Assembly (NCBI RefSeq): GCF_030286555.1
Contig: NZ_JASVWF010000003.1
Location: 620,001-684,000, forward strand
Source of the DNA: Actinomycetospora termitidis
GTDB lineage: Bacteria; Actinomycetota; Actinomycetes; Mycobacteriales; Pseudonocardiaceae
Direction: 5' to 3'
Length of the DNA stretch: 64,000 nt
The translations under genes were made by a program, and so were the position numbers. The notes beneath the pieces are model-generated. The model worked only from the letters and a program-made list of their open reading frames with translations, was not told where the DNA came from and did no database searches. Below, piece after piece: positions 1-9,789 of the stretch (its first letter is position 1; each line of letters begins with the position of its first letter).

Positions 1-3000
1 CTCGCGGTTGGGGAGCACCGCCGCGGGCCGGCGCGGGAGGGCACCCGGTGTGCGGACGGGCAGCCCGCCGGTGCCGTTCGTGCCCGGGCCGTGGGCACCG
101 TTCGTCGCGGGGGCCGGGACCCCGTTCGTCTCCGCGCCGAGGCCGTCGTCGACGAACCCCCGTCCGCCGTTCTGGGTGGGTGCGGCGGCCGGAGCCGTCG
201 GGGTCTCCGGGACGGCGGGAGCAGCTGTGTCGTCGCCGGGGGCGAACAGCTCCTCGGCCTCGGCGGCGGCCTCGTCGCCCTCGGTCTCGGAGGCCGGTCG
301 GGGCCGCAGCCGCGGCGCCGAGCCGGGTCGGAGCAGGGGACCACCGCCCTCGGGCCGGCGACGCTGCGCGAGGGGGCGCAGCGAGCGTCGCGTCGGGCGT
401 GCCGGGAACTCGTCGGACCCGTCCGTCCCGTCGACCGGGGCGAGCCCGTCGGGCGGGGCGTCGACCGGGGCGGGACTCGCCTCCGCGACGGGCTCGGGAG
501 CCGGTTCGACGTCGTCCTCGGACCGCTCGACCACGGGAGCCTCGTGGACGTCGCCCGCGGGCGTCGCCGGGGCGACGTCCTCGGCCGACACCTCCTGGTC
601 CACCGCGTCGGGCTCGGCGGTGTCGGAGCCGGGTGGTGGCACGACCTCGGCGCCGTTCCACATCGTCGGCTGCGGCACCGGCGGCGAACCCGGCGGGCGG
701 GGGCCGTGGTCGCGGGGCGGACCCCACGGGGCCGGCCGCGGACCCGCCGGTGCACCCGGGAACGGTCCGGCCTGGCGCATCGGCATCGGTCGGGGCGCCT
801 GCGGGCGCGCCGCGGGCGGCTCCTCACCCCAGCCCTGCTGCGGAGCCGGCGCGTCGTTCCCCCAGCTCTGCGCGGCCGGGACGTTCTCTCCCCGGCCGGG
901 CAGGCCGGGACGGGGACGCGGCGCCGGGCGACCCGGGGGCGGGCCCGGCACGGGCCCGCCGTCGGGCACACCACGGAAACCGTGCCGTCCGGGAGGACCG
1001 GCGTCCTCGGTCGGCCCGGGGTCGGCGGACGGCTCGTCCTCGTCGGGCGCACCGTCGGGTCCACGCCAGGCGTGGGCGGCCACGGGCCGCTCCGGGACCG
1101 ACGACGCCTGCTCGTCGGTGCCGGGCGTGCCCTGGCTCCAGACGGTCACCCCGTCGTCCTCGGACCCGACCGTGGTGGCGACGCGGTCGTCGTCCTCGTC
1201 GTCCTCGTCGTGGTCGGCCGCGTCGTCGTGCGGGCCCGGGACCCCGGCGGGTGCGGGCTCCTCCGGTGGCGGCGGAGGAGGCGTGGCGCCGGGCCGGACG
1301 GGGCGGCGGGGCAGCGCGGCGGCGAGCGCACCGCCGACGCCGTTGAGCCGGGTCGGTGTCTCGCCGTCGACGGGCGCCGGGGCGGCGTCCGTGCCGGGTT
1401 CCCCGCCCGCCTCGGACGCGCCGTCCGGCGTGATGGACGGGGCGAAGAACGTGGCGGCCCCCGCGACGCCGGCCGCTCCGGCCGCTCCGGCCGCAGCCAC
1501 TCCGCGCGCGGCGGTGCGCCGCGGCAGCTCCGGGTTCCCCTCGCGGGGCTCCTGACGGGGAATCCCGGGACCGTCCGCACGCTCCGGCCACTCCGGTCGC
1601 GGCGGCGCGCCCGGCGCCGCGCCGACGCCGCTCGACCCCGGGGACCGGACGGGCAGCCCGGTCCCGCCGAGCGCACGCGTGGACGGACCACCGCCCGACC
1701 GCCCCCCGGGCGCCCCGGAGAGCACCGCGGAGGAGGGGATGCGCACCGCGGCGACCACCCCGCCCTGCTCACCGGCGCGGAGGGTCACGCCGATGCCGTG
1801 CCGGATCGCCAGACGGCCGACCACGAACAGGCCCATCCGCCGGGACGCGGAGACGTCGACGGTGGGGGGCGAGCCGAGCCGCTGGTTCGCGTCGGCGAGG
1901 TCCTCGTCGGTCATCCCGACGCCCCGGTCGGCGATCTCGAGGACGACCGCGCCGTCGGCCTCCGGGCGCGCCGACACGTCGACCCGGGTCTCGGGCGCGG
2001 AGAAGGCCGTGGCGTTCTCGAGCAGCTCCGCGACGAGGTGCACGACGTCGGCGGCCGTGCGGCCGAGCAGCTGGACGGTGGGTGGTGGGGCGAGTTCGAC
2101 GCGCTGGTACTGCTCGACCTCGGACGCCGCCGCGCGCAGCACGTCGACCAGGGGCACCGGGCGGCCGCCACGCCGGGCGAGGTCGGTCCCCGAGAGGACC
2201 AGCAGGTTCTCGGAGTTCCGCCGCATGCGGGTCGCGAGGTGGTCGAGCTGGAACAGGTCGGCGAGGGCCTCCGGGTCCTCCTCCTTGTTCTCCAGCTGCT
2301 CGATCAGCCGCAGCTGCCGCTCGACCAGAGCCTGCGAGCGGCGCGAGAGGTTCACGAAGATGCTGTTGAACGCCGACCGCAGGCCGGCCTGCTCGGCCGC
2401 GAGGCGCACCGCCTGCTCGTGCACCTGGTCGAAGGCGCGGGCGACCTGACCGATCTCCTCGCGGGTCTCGATCGGCGTGCGGGTCACCTCGGTGTCCGGG
2501 GCCTCGCCCTCGCGCAGGCTGCGGACCGCGTCGGGCAGGCGGCGTTCGGCGACGTCGAGAGCGGTGCGGCGCAGCAACCGCAGCGGGCGCAGCAGCGAGC
2601 GCGTCACGAAGAAGACGACCGCGGCGCCCGCCATCAGCGCGAGCAGGAGCACGACCGACGCGACGCCCGCCGCGTTGCGGGCGCTGTTCTGCAGCGCGGC
2701 CGCGTTGGCCTGGAGGCGTTCGCGGAGCTGGTTCGAGACGTCGGTGACCTTGAGCTGGACGGCCGACGACGCCGCGTCCCAGTCCTGCGCGGAGACCTGC
2801 AGCGGCAGGCCGGCGCTGCCCCGGCCGAGCACGACCTGGGCCAGCCGGTCGCGCTGGTCGACGTCGGGCCCGACGACGGCGTCGGCGAGGGCGGCGTTGT
2901 CCGTCCCGACCGCGCTGCGGAACTCGTCGACGGCGATGCTGCGGCGCAGGGTCGCGTTGCGCGCCTGGTCGATCGACGGGGCGTCGATGCGACCGCCGGC

Positions 3001-3681
3001 GATCGCCGCGGCCACGACCGCCTGCACGTAGGCGTCCTGCTCCCGCACCACCGACAGCGCGTAGAGGCCACCCGACAGGCCGGCGATCGACGGGTCCGCC
3101 GCCTCGCGGGTCAGCGACTCGTCGAAGGTCAGGACCGAGGTCGTGGCGTCGGTGTAGCGCGAGATCGCGCCGGCCGGGTCGACGGCGCCGCCCCGGACGT
3201 CGTCCCGGACCCGGTCGAGCCCCTCGACCGCGGAGAAGGCCTCGCGGTAGGCCGACCGCGTCTGCTCGTCGACCGAGTCGGCCGATCCGTAGCCGCTGCG
3301 CAGCTGGGCGAGCCGGTCGTTCGTCGCGTCGACGGCCTCCTGGACGGGGCCGAACCCACCGGCCCGGTTCGTCGCGAGGAAGACCGCGGCGGCCCGCCGT
3401 TCCGAGTCGAGGGCGGCGAGCAGCGCGGCGTTGTTGCTCTCCAGGGCGACCGCCTGCTGCACGCCGTCGTAGGAACTCGCCTCGTCGGTCTGCTCGACGA
3501 TGCGCAGGACGCCCAGGGTGATGACGAACAGCGTCGGCACCAGGAGGACCGCCGCGAGCTTGACGGGGAGGCTCCAGTTGCGGAGCGCGAGGCGCTCACC
3601 GCGGGGCGGCCGGCCCTGCGGGTCGGGACCACCGCCGCGGGCGTCGCCTCGCGCGTCGGTTCGACGGACGGGAGCGGTCAC
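1..3681 (-). CDS. NIT-domain sensor histidine kinase-like protein, C-terminal end outside window
   Basis: This is a membrane sensor of the actinobacterial nitrate/nitrite-sensing (NIT) kinase type. The frame opens at GTG 3681 and stays open to the left edge, so at least 1227 residues are present and the stop is not seen. The order visible is: a basic N-terminus, membrane segment at about residues 41-59, an extracytoplasmic helical NIT-like region, a second membrane segment at about 335-360, HAMP, then a HATPase core with N-box ELLENATAFS near 550 and G-box DRGVGM near 587. No canonical phospho-acceptor His box is obvious between HAMP and the ATPase core. After about residue 680 comes a tail of more than 500 residues rich in Pro, Ala, Gly and acidic residues, with TNG repeats near the edge. 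In Streptomyces such kinases head conservons (roadblock, DUF742, GTPase), which would lie beyond the left edge. No in-frame ATG precedes the first membrane segment, which supports the GTG start. Confidence 0.85.
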   Translation of the reverse strand, partial: MTAPVRRTDARGDARGGGPDPQGRPPRGERLALRNWSLPVKLAAVLLVPTLFVITLGVLRIVEQTDEASSYDGVQQAVALESNNAALLAALDSERRAAAVFLATNRAGGFGPVQEAVDATNDRLAQLRSGYGSADSVDEQTRSAYREAFSAVEGLDRVRDDVRGGAVDPAGAISRYTDATTSVLTFDESLTREAADPSIAGLSGGLYALSVVREQDAYVQAVVAAAIAGGRIDAPSIDQARNATLRRSIAVDEFRSAVGTDNAALADAVVGPDVDQRDRLAQVVLGRGSAGLPLQVSAQDWDAASSAVQLKVTDVSNQLRERLQANAAALQNSARNAAGVASVVLLLALMAGAAVVFFVTRSLLRPLRLLRRTALDVAERRLPDAVRSLREGEAPDTEVTRTPIETREEIGQVARAFDQVHEQAVRLAAEQAGLRSAFNSIFVNLSRRSQALVERQLRLIEQLENKEEDPEALADLFQLDHLATRMRRNSENLLVLSGTDLARRGGRPVPLVDVLRAAASEVEQYQRVELAPPPTVQLLGRTAADVVHLVAELLENATAFSAPETRVDVSARPEADGAVVLEIADRGVGMTDEDLADANQRLGSPPTVDVSASRRMGLFVVGRLAIRHGIGVTLRAGEQGGVVAAVRIPSSAVLSGAPGGRSGGGPSTRALGGTGLPVRSPGSSGVGAAPGAPPRPEWPERADGPGIPRQEPREGNPELPRRTAARGVAAAGAAGAAGVAGAATFFAPSITPDGASEAGGEPGTDAAPAPVDGETPTRLNGVGGALAAALPRRPVRPGATPPPPPPEEPAPAGVPGPHDDAADHDEDDEDDDRVATTVGSEDDGVTVWSQGTPGTDEQASSVPERPVAAHAWRGPDGAPDEDEPSADPGPTEDAGPPGRHGFRGVPDGGPVPGPPPGRPAPRPRPGLPGRGENVPAAQSWGNDAPAPQQGWGEEPPAARPQAPRPMPMRQAGPFPGAPAGPRPAPWGPPRDHGPRPPGSPPVPQPTMWNGAEVVPPPGSDTAEPDAVDQEVSAEDVAPATPAGDVHEAPVVERSEDDVEPAPEPVAEASPAPVDAPPDGLAPVDGTDGSDEFPARPTRRSLRPLAQRRRPEGGGPLLRPGSAPRLRPRPASETEGDEAAAEAEELFAPGDDTAAPAVPETPTAPAAAPTQNGGRGFVDDGLGAETNGVPAPATNGAHGPGTNGTGGLPVRTPGALPRRPAAVLPNRE

Positions 3682-3848
3682 GCGTCGATCCTTCCCCTTG
3701 CACCGGTCGGTCGGGCGTCCACCGCGGACACGCACCCACGAACGGACGCCTGCTGCACCCTCTGTAGTTGTTCATGGGCTACACTGCCCACGGTTCGATC
3801 GCCACGACGCTCCGTGGGTGACGAGGTCACCCCGGTCGACGCGGAGTC

Positions 3849-3867
3849 GTGTGCACGGCGTGCACAC
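3849..3867. promoter_or_regulatory. Perfect 8-bp inverted repeat in the 3682-4235 intergenic region
   Basis: GTGTGCAC-ggc-GTGCACAC lies in a 554-nt stretch with no convincing gene, between the divergently transcribed kinase and XPB helicase. The symmetry suits a dimeric repressor or activator site, but no regulator gene is adjacent, so the binding protein is unknown. Open frames in this stretch are short and look like shadows. I found no other clear structure in it. Confidence 0.4.
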
Positions 3868-4235
3868 CGCGGGACAGTGGGTCGCATCGGCGGGTCCGTC
3901 GCTCGGTCGGGTCGGGCACCGTCGTCGGGATGCGGTGCATCTCGACGTGGAGCGGGCGGGCAGGGCGGCCGCGCACGAGCGTGGCCCGCGACGGCCCCGA
4001 CGAGTGGTGGGTCACTCCCCGGAGCGGGTGTCGGTGATGCGGGAGTGTATCCGTCCCCCCTGACGAGATCATCTCCCCGTCGGGCCGGGACCCCCTCCGA
4101 GCGGCGTCGATCACTCGATGTGGCTGGTCAACGTACGGGTGCGGTAGCGCGATCCGGCCCGCCCGCGGGAAGAGGACAATGGAGGAGACGGTTCTGCCGT
4201 CGTCACCCTCGCGAGACCCCTGGAGGCCCGACGCC

Positions 4236-5906
4236 GTGAGCACCCCCGGGACCGGACCGCTGATCGTCCAGTCCGACAAGACGCTGCTGCTCGAGGTGGA
4301 CCACGAGGGCGCGGCCGCGGCCCGCACCGCGATCGCGCCGTTCGCCGAGCTCGAACGCGCGCCGGAGCACGTGCACACCTACCGCGTCACGCCGCTCGCC
4401 CTCTGGAACGCGCGCGCCGCGGGCCACGACGCCGAGCAGGTCGTCGACGCGCTGGTCAGCCACTCCCGCTTCGCCGTCCCGCAGAACCTGCTCATGGACG
4501 TCGTCGAGACGATGGGCCGCTACGGGCGGCTGCAGCTGACCAACCACCCCGCGCACGGCCTCGTCATGGTCTCGTTCGACCGCGCCGTGCTCGCCGAGGT
4601 GAAGCGCAACAAGAAGATCGCCCCGCTGCTCGGCGAGCAGATCGACGACGACACCGTGATCGTGCACCCGTCCCAGCGCGGGCTGCTCAAGCAGACGCTG
4701 CTCAAGGTGGGCTGGCCCGCCGAGGACCTCGCGGGCTACGTCGACGGCGAGGCGCACGCCATCGAGCTCGACCAGGAGGACTGGGAGCTCCGCGACTACC
4801 AGGCCGCCGCCGTCGAGGGCTTCTGGGCCGGCGGCTCCGGGGTCGTCGTGCTGCCCTGCGGCGCGGGGAAGACGCTCGTCGGGGCGGCTGCGATGGCCAA
4901 GGCCAAGGCGACCACGCTCATCCTCGTCACGAACACCGTCGCCGGGCGGCAGTGGAAGCGCGAGCTCGTGGCCCGCACCTCGCTGACCGAGGACGAGATC
5001 GGCGAGTACTCGGGCGAGCGCAAGGAGATCCGCCCGGTCACGATCGCGACCTACCAGGTGATGACCCGCAAGACCAAGGGCGAGTACCGGGCGCTGGAGC
5101 TGTTCGACTCCCGCGACTGGGGCCTGATCATCTACGACGAGGTGCACCTGCTGCCCGCGCCCGTCTTCCGGATGACGAGCGACCTGCAGTCCCGCCGGCG
5201 CCTCGGGCTCACCGCGACCCTGGTCCGCGAGGACAACCGCGAGGGCGACGTCTTCTCGCTCATCGGGCCGAAGCGCTACGACGCGCCGTGGAAGGACATC
5301 GAGGCGCAGGGCTGGGTCGCGCCCGCCGACTGCGTCGAGGTCCGCGTGACGATGACCGAGAACGAGCGGATCGTCTACGCCACCTCGGAGGCCGACGAGC
5401 GCTACCGGATGTGCGCCTGCGCGCGGACGAAGATCCCGGTGGTACGCCGGATCCTGGAGCAGCACCCCGACGAGCCCGCCCTCGTCATCGGCGCCTACAT
5501 CGACCAGCTCGAGGAGATGGGCCAGGCGCTCGACTGCCCCGTCATCCAGGGGTCGACGACGAACAAGGAGCGGGAGAAGCTCTTCGACCAGTTCCGCCGC
5601 GGTGAGCTGCCGCGACTCGTCGTCTCGAAGGTCGCGAACTTCTCGATCGACCTGCCCGAGGCCTCCGTCGCGATCCAGATCTCGGGGACGTTCGGCTCCC
5701 GCCAGGAGGAGGCCCAGCGCCTCGGGCGGCTGCTGCGTCCCAAGGGCGACGGCCGGCAGGCGCACTTCTACTCGGTGGTCTCGCGGGACTCGGTCGACGC
5801 CGACTACGCCGCGCACCGTCAGCGCTTCCTCGCCGAGCAGGGCTACGCCTACCGGATCGTCGACGCCGACGACATCCTCGGCCCGCCGGTGCCCGAGGTC
5901 GACTAG
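4236..5906 (+). CDS. XPB/Ssl2-type DNA repair helicase
   Basis: This is an SF2 ATP-dependent 3'-5' DNA helicase of the XPB/ERCC3 family, as found in mycobacteria, and probably acts in DNA repair. The 556-residue product has an N-terminal XPB-type domain, then a helicase core. Walker A is PCGAGKT with the Lys near residue 212, the Walker B box is DEVH near 301-304, and motif VI-like QRLGRLLRPKG lies near the C-terminus. I chose GTG 4236 because GGAGG sits 9 nt upstream and the product then begins shortly before GPLIVQSDKT, as I recall for mycobacterial orthologues. An in-frame ATG at 4179 would add 19 residues. The stop codon overlaps the stop of the convergent YccF gene. Confidence 0.93.
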   Translation: MSTPGTGPLIVQSDKTLLLEVDHEGAAAARTAIAPFAELERAPEHVHTYRVTPLALWNARAAGHDAEQVVDALVSHSRFAVPQNLLMDVVETMGRYGRLQLTNHPAHGLVMVSFDRAVLAEVKRNKKIAPLLGEQIDDDTVIVHPSQRGLLKQTLLKVGWPAEDLAGYVDGEAHAIELDQEDWELRDYQAAAVEGFWAGGSGVVVLPCGAGKTLVGAAAMAKAKATTLILVTNTVAGRQWKRELVARTSLTEDEIGEYSGERKEIRPVTIATYQVMTRKTKGEYRALELFDSRDWGLIIYDEVHLLPAPVFRMTSDLQSRRRLGLTATLVREDNREGDVFSLIGPKRYDAPWKDIEAQGWVAPADCVEVRVTMTENERIVYATSEADERYRMCACARTKIPVVRRILEQHPDEPALVIGAYIDQLEEMGQALDCPVIQGSTTNKEREKLFDQFRRGELPRLVVSKVANFSIDLPEASVAIQISGTFGSRQEEAQRLGRLLRPKGDGRQAHFYSVVSRDSVDADYAAHRQRFLAEQGYAYRIVDADDILGPPVPEVD

Positions 5907-6370
5907 CGGCCGTACCAGGGCACCTCGCGTCGGGCGCCCGGGATCGGGGTGGTGGCCGTGGTCGGCCCCACCCCGAAGGTCCGCGGGTCGTCCACGTCGA
6001 CGATCCGTCGGCCCAGCGGCGTCAGCGACACCGGGATCAGCTTGAGGTTCGCCCACGCGAACGGGATGCCGATGATCGTGACGGCCAGGGCGATCGCGGT
6101 GAACACGTGCCCGATCGCGAGCCACCAGCCCGCGACCACGAACCAGATGACGTTGCCCAGCGTCGACCCGACGCCGTGGTCGGCCCGCTTCTCCAGCCGC
6201 TGACCGAACGGCCAGAGCGTGAACAGGGCGATCCGGAACGACGCGATGCCCCACGGGATCGTCACGATCAGCACGCAGCAGATGACGCCGGCGATCACGT
6301 ATCCGATCGCCATCCACACCCCGGCGAGCACCAGCCACACCAGGTTCAGCAGGATCCGCAGGGCTTCCAT
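5903..6370 (-). CDS. YccF domain inner-membrane protein
   Basis: This 155-residue protein carries two YccF repeats. The first begins near LRILLNLVWLVLAGVWMAIG and the second near LGNVIWFVVAGWWLAIGH. Each has two hydrophobic segments and a conserved IPWG/IPFAW turn. YccF proteins are small membrane proteins of unknown biochemical role. The ATG at 6368-6370 gives a start directly at the first repeat; further upstream in-frame starts would only add an unconserved Arg-rich leader. It converges on the XPB helicase: plus-strand TAG 5904-5906 and minus-strand TAG 5905-5903 share the tetranucleotide CTAG, so no terminator can lie between the two genes. Confidence 0.88.
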   Translation of the reverse strand: MEALRILLNLVWLVLAGVWMAIGYVIAGVICCVLIVTIPWGIASFRIALFTLWPFGQRLEKRADHGVGSTLGNVIWFVVAGWWLAIGHVFTAIALAVTIIGIPFAWANLKLIPVSLTPLGRRIVDVDDPRTFGVGPTTATTPIPGARREVPWYGR

Positions 6371-6424
6371 GTGTCCAGGATGCCCAGATCGGCTGAGAGC
6401 GCCCTGAGCGTCACGGGAACTATT

Positions 6425-6440
6425 TTCCCGACGTCGGGTC
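6425..6440 (+). repeat. 14-mer repeat variant
   Basis: TTCCCGACGTCGGGTC, with T in place of R, in the intergenic region beside the long hairpin at 6470. Confidence 0.55.
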
Positions 6441-6469
6441 GAGCGGGCACCCGGGGCCGCCAGCGGACC

Positions 6470-6519
6470 TACGAGCGGGCCGTTCGTCACGATCTTGCGT
6501 GACGAACGGCCCGCTCGTA
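6470..6519 (-). terminator. Long perfect hairpin (21-bp stem, 8-nt loop)
   Basis: Arms 6470-6490 and 6499-6519 are perfect complements around the loop GATCTTGC. It lies 21 nt past the stop of the transporter gene on the minus strand, so it is most likely its terminator, although there is no U tract. The arm contains GACGAACGGCC, related to hairpins near 7.9 and 36.5 kb. A copy of the 14-mer repeat variant TTCCCGACGTCGGGTC lies just beside it at 6425-6440. Confidence 0.7.
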
Positions 6520-6540
6520 CGGAATGGGACGGGACCGACG

Positions 6541-7839
6541 TCAGGTCAGCACGCGGCCCTTCGTCTCCGGCAGCGTCAGGATGATCAGGAACGCGATCAC
6601 CGCGCCCCCGGTGACGTACCAGAAGAACAGCTGCGGCTGGCCCGCCCCGGAGAACGCCGCGATCAGCAGCGGGGCGGTGCCGCCGAAGATCGCGACCGTG
6701 AGGTTGTACCAGGCGCCGATCCCGAGGGCGCGCAGCTCGGTCGGGAAGATTTCGCTCATGATCGCGGGCGCGATCGACGAGAACACCGCGTAGAGGCCCA
6801 GGCCGACCGAGAACACGATGATCAGGTTGATCAGCGGCGGGCGCTCGGTGATGAGCAGGCTCAGCGGCACCGTCAGGACCGCGAACGCCAGCGACCAGAC
6901 CAGCATCTGCGGCTTGCGCCCGAACCGGTCGGCGAGGGCACCCATCGGGTACTGCAGCACGATGAACACCACGGTGCCGATGGACAGCGCGAGGAACACG
7001 TCGCTGCCGGGGGCGTCGCGGAACTGCACCGCGTACGGGGTCAGGGCGCTGAAGAAGGTGTAGTAGCAGAGCGTCGAGAGCAGCGTGAACCCGAAGAGCT
7101 GCAGGACCGACCGCGGGTGGTGGGTCAGCGTCCGCAGCAGCGGGTTCTTCGTCGCCCTGGCTTTCTCCACGTTCTCCTCGAACTGCTCGGTCTCGGTGAG
7201 GCTGCGCCGCAGCCAGAGACCGACCAGACCGAGGACGCCCCCGACCACGAACGCGATGCGCCAGCCGTACGACTCGAGGTCGGGGCGCGACAGCGTCGAG
7301 GTGAGCAGCAGCCCGAGCAGCGACGCGGCGAGCAGCGCGACACCGGTGGAGATGTAGAAGAAGCTGGAGTACCGGCCCCGCCGGTTCGGCGGCGCGATCT
7401 CGGCGAGGTAGGCGCTGGCGTTGGACACCTCACCGCCGAGCGAGAGCCCCTGTGCGATGCGGGCCAGCAGCAGCAGGATCGGCGCCAGCCACCCGACCGC
7501 GGAGTACGTCGGCAGCACCGCGATCACCAGGGACCCGCCCGCCATCAGCAGGATCGTCACCAGCATCGCGAACCGGCGCCCGCGCAGGTCGGCCAGGCGG
7601 CCGAGGACCACACCGCCCAGCGGACGGAAGAAGAACGCGAGCGCGTAGGTCGAGGTCGTCCCGATCAGCGCGAGCGTCGAGTTCGACCGGTCGAAGAACT
7701 GGGACGAGAAGTAGACCGCGAACGTCGCGTAGATGGTCCAGTCGAACCATTCGACCGCGTTGCCGATGCTGGCCGCGACCAGCGTGCGCACCGGCAGCTT
7801 GTGACCCTCGGTGGACGCCGGGTCCGTCACCTGGCTCAT
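6541..7839 (-). CDS. MFS transporter, metabolite:H+ symporter (MHS) type
   Basis: This 432-residue protein has about 12 predicted membrane segments. Between segments 2 and 3 it carries the MFS signature GRLADLRGRRFAML, followed by the ARIAQGLSLGGEV motif seen in MHS transporters such as ProP, ShiA and KgtP. The substrate is probably an organic acid or compatible solute symported with protons, but it cannot be set from sequence. I chose ATG 7839 (MSQVTDPAS) because the cytosolic N-terminus then has the usual length; an upstream in-frame start would add a poorly conserved leader. It lies between the groEL terminator and its own long hairpin, so it looks like a single-gene transcript. Confidence 0.9.
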   Translation of the reverse strand: MSQVTDPASTEGHKLPVRTLVAASIGNAVEWFDWTIYATFAVYFSSQFFDRSNSTLALIGTTSTYALAFFFRPLGGVVLGRLADLRGRRFAMLVTILLMAGGSLVIAVLPTYSAVGWLAPILLLLARIAQGLSLGGEVSNASAYLAEIAPPNRRGRYSSFFYISTGVALLAASLLGLLLTSTLSRPDLESYGWRIAFVVGGVLGLVGLWLRRSLTETEQFEENVEKARATKNPLLRTLTHHPRSVLQLFGFTLLSTLCYYTFFSALTPYAVQFRDAPGSDVFLALSIGTVVFIVLQYPMGALADRFGRKPQMLVWSLAFAVLTVPLSLLITERPPLINLIIVFSVGLGLYAVFSSIAPAIMSEIFPTELRALGIGAWYNLTVAIFGGTAPLLIAAFSGAGQPQLFFWYVTGGAVIAFLIILTLPETKGRVLT

Positions 7840-7925
7840 GCGCGCTCCCTCACCGTGGTCCGACGCGCACGCACCGTAGGTGATTCGTCCGGTTCCGGCC
7901 AGAGGGCGTCGCACCGGGCGGAAAA

Positions 7926-7968
7926 CGACGAACGGGCCGCACCCCCGCAGGGGTACGGCCCGTCGTCG
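7926..7968 (-). terminator. groEL transcription terminator hairpin
   Basis: Arms CGACGAACGGGCCG (7926-7939) and CGGCCCGTCGTCG (7956-7968) pair with one bulge, and an inner CCCC/GGGG pair extends the stem. It starts 16 nt past the groEL stop on the minus strand. There is no U tract, as is common in actinobacteria. Confidence 0.75.
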
Positions 7969-7983
7969 AGAACGGAGCAGGGA

Positions 7984-9699
<1,716 letters not shown>

Positions 9700-9713
9700 T
9701 CACCGTCCCGACC

Positions 9714-9738
9714 TGGCACTCGACAGTACCGAGTGCCA
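9714..9738 (-). promoter_or_regulatory. CIRCE operator 1 (HrcA site)
   Basis: TGGCACTC-N9-GAGTGCCA is a perfect inverted repeat with the 9-nt spacer of the CIRCE element (consensus TTAGCACTC-N9-GAGTGCTAA). It lies upstream of groEL, which is read leftward. HrcA is the expected repressor; hrcA itself is not in the window. Confidence 0.9.
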
Positions 9739-9748
9739 ACGCCGAGTC

Positions 9749-9773
9749 TGGCACTCGGGTGGGGTGAGTGCAA
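9749..9773 (-). promoter_or_regulatory. CIRCE operator 2 (HrcA site)
   Basis: A second CIRCE copy, TGGCACTC-N9-GAGTGCAA, lies 10 nt from the first. One base in the right arm departs from perfect symmetry. The start-to-start distance between the two operators is 35 bp. The element ends 16 nt before the stop codon of the convergently placed kinase gene tail. Confidence 0.85.
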
Positions 9774-9789
9774 GCGACGCGGCGGGCCG

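Noticed and set aside
60-220. Possible tandem DNA repeat (GTTCGT spaced units) at the left edge
   Set aside because: It is explained by TNG-type amino-acid repeats in the kinase tail.
91-4239. A very long plus-strand open frame opposite the histidine kinase
   Set aside because: It is antisense to a clear sensor kinase, its translation is Arg/Gly-rich without domains, and it runs across an intergenic region. High GC makes such shadows common.
3827-4378. A 183-residue minus-strand frame over the XPB start region
   Set aside because: It has no domain, overlaps a conserved gene start and shows no ribosome site.
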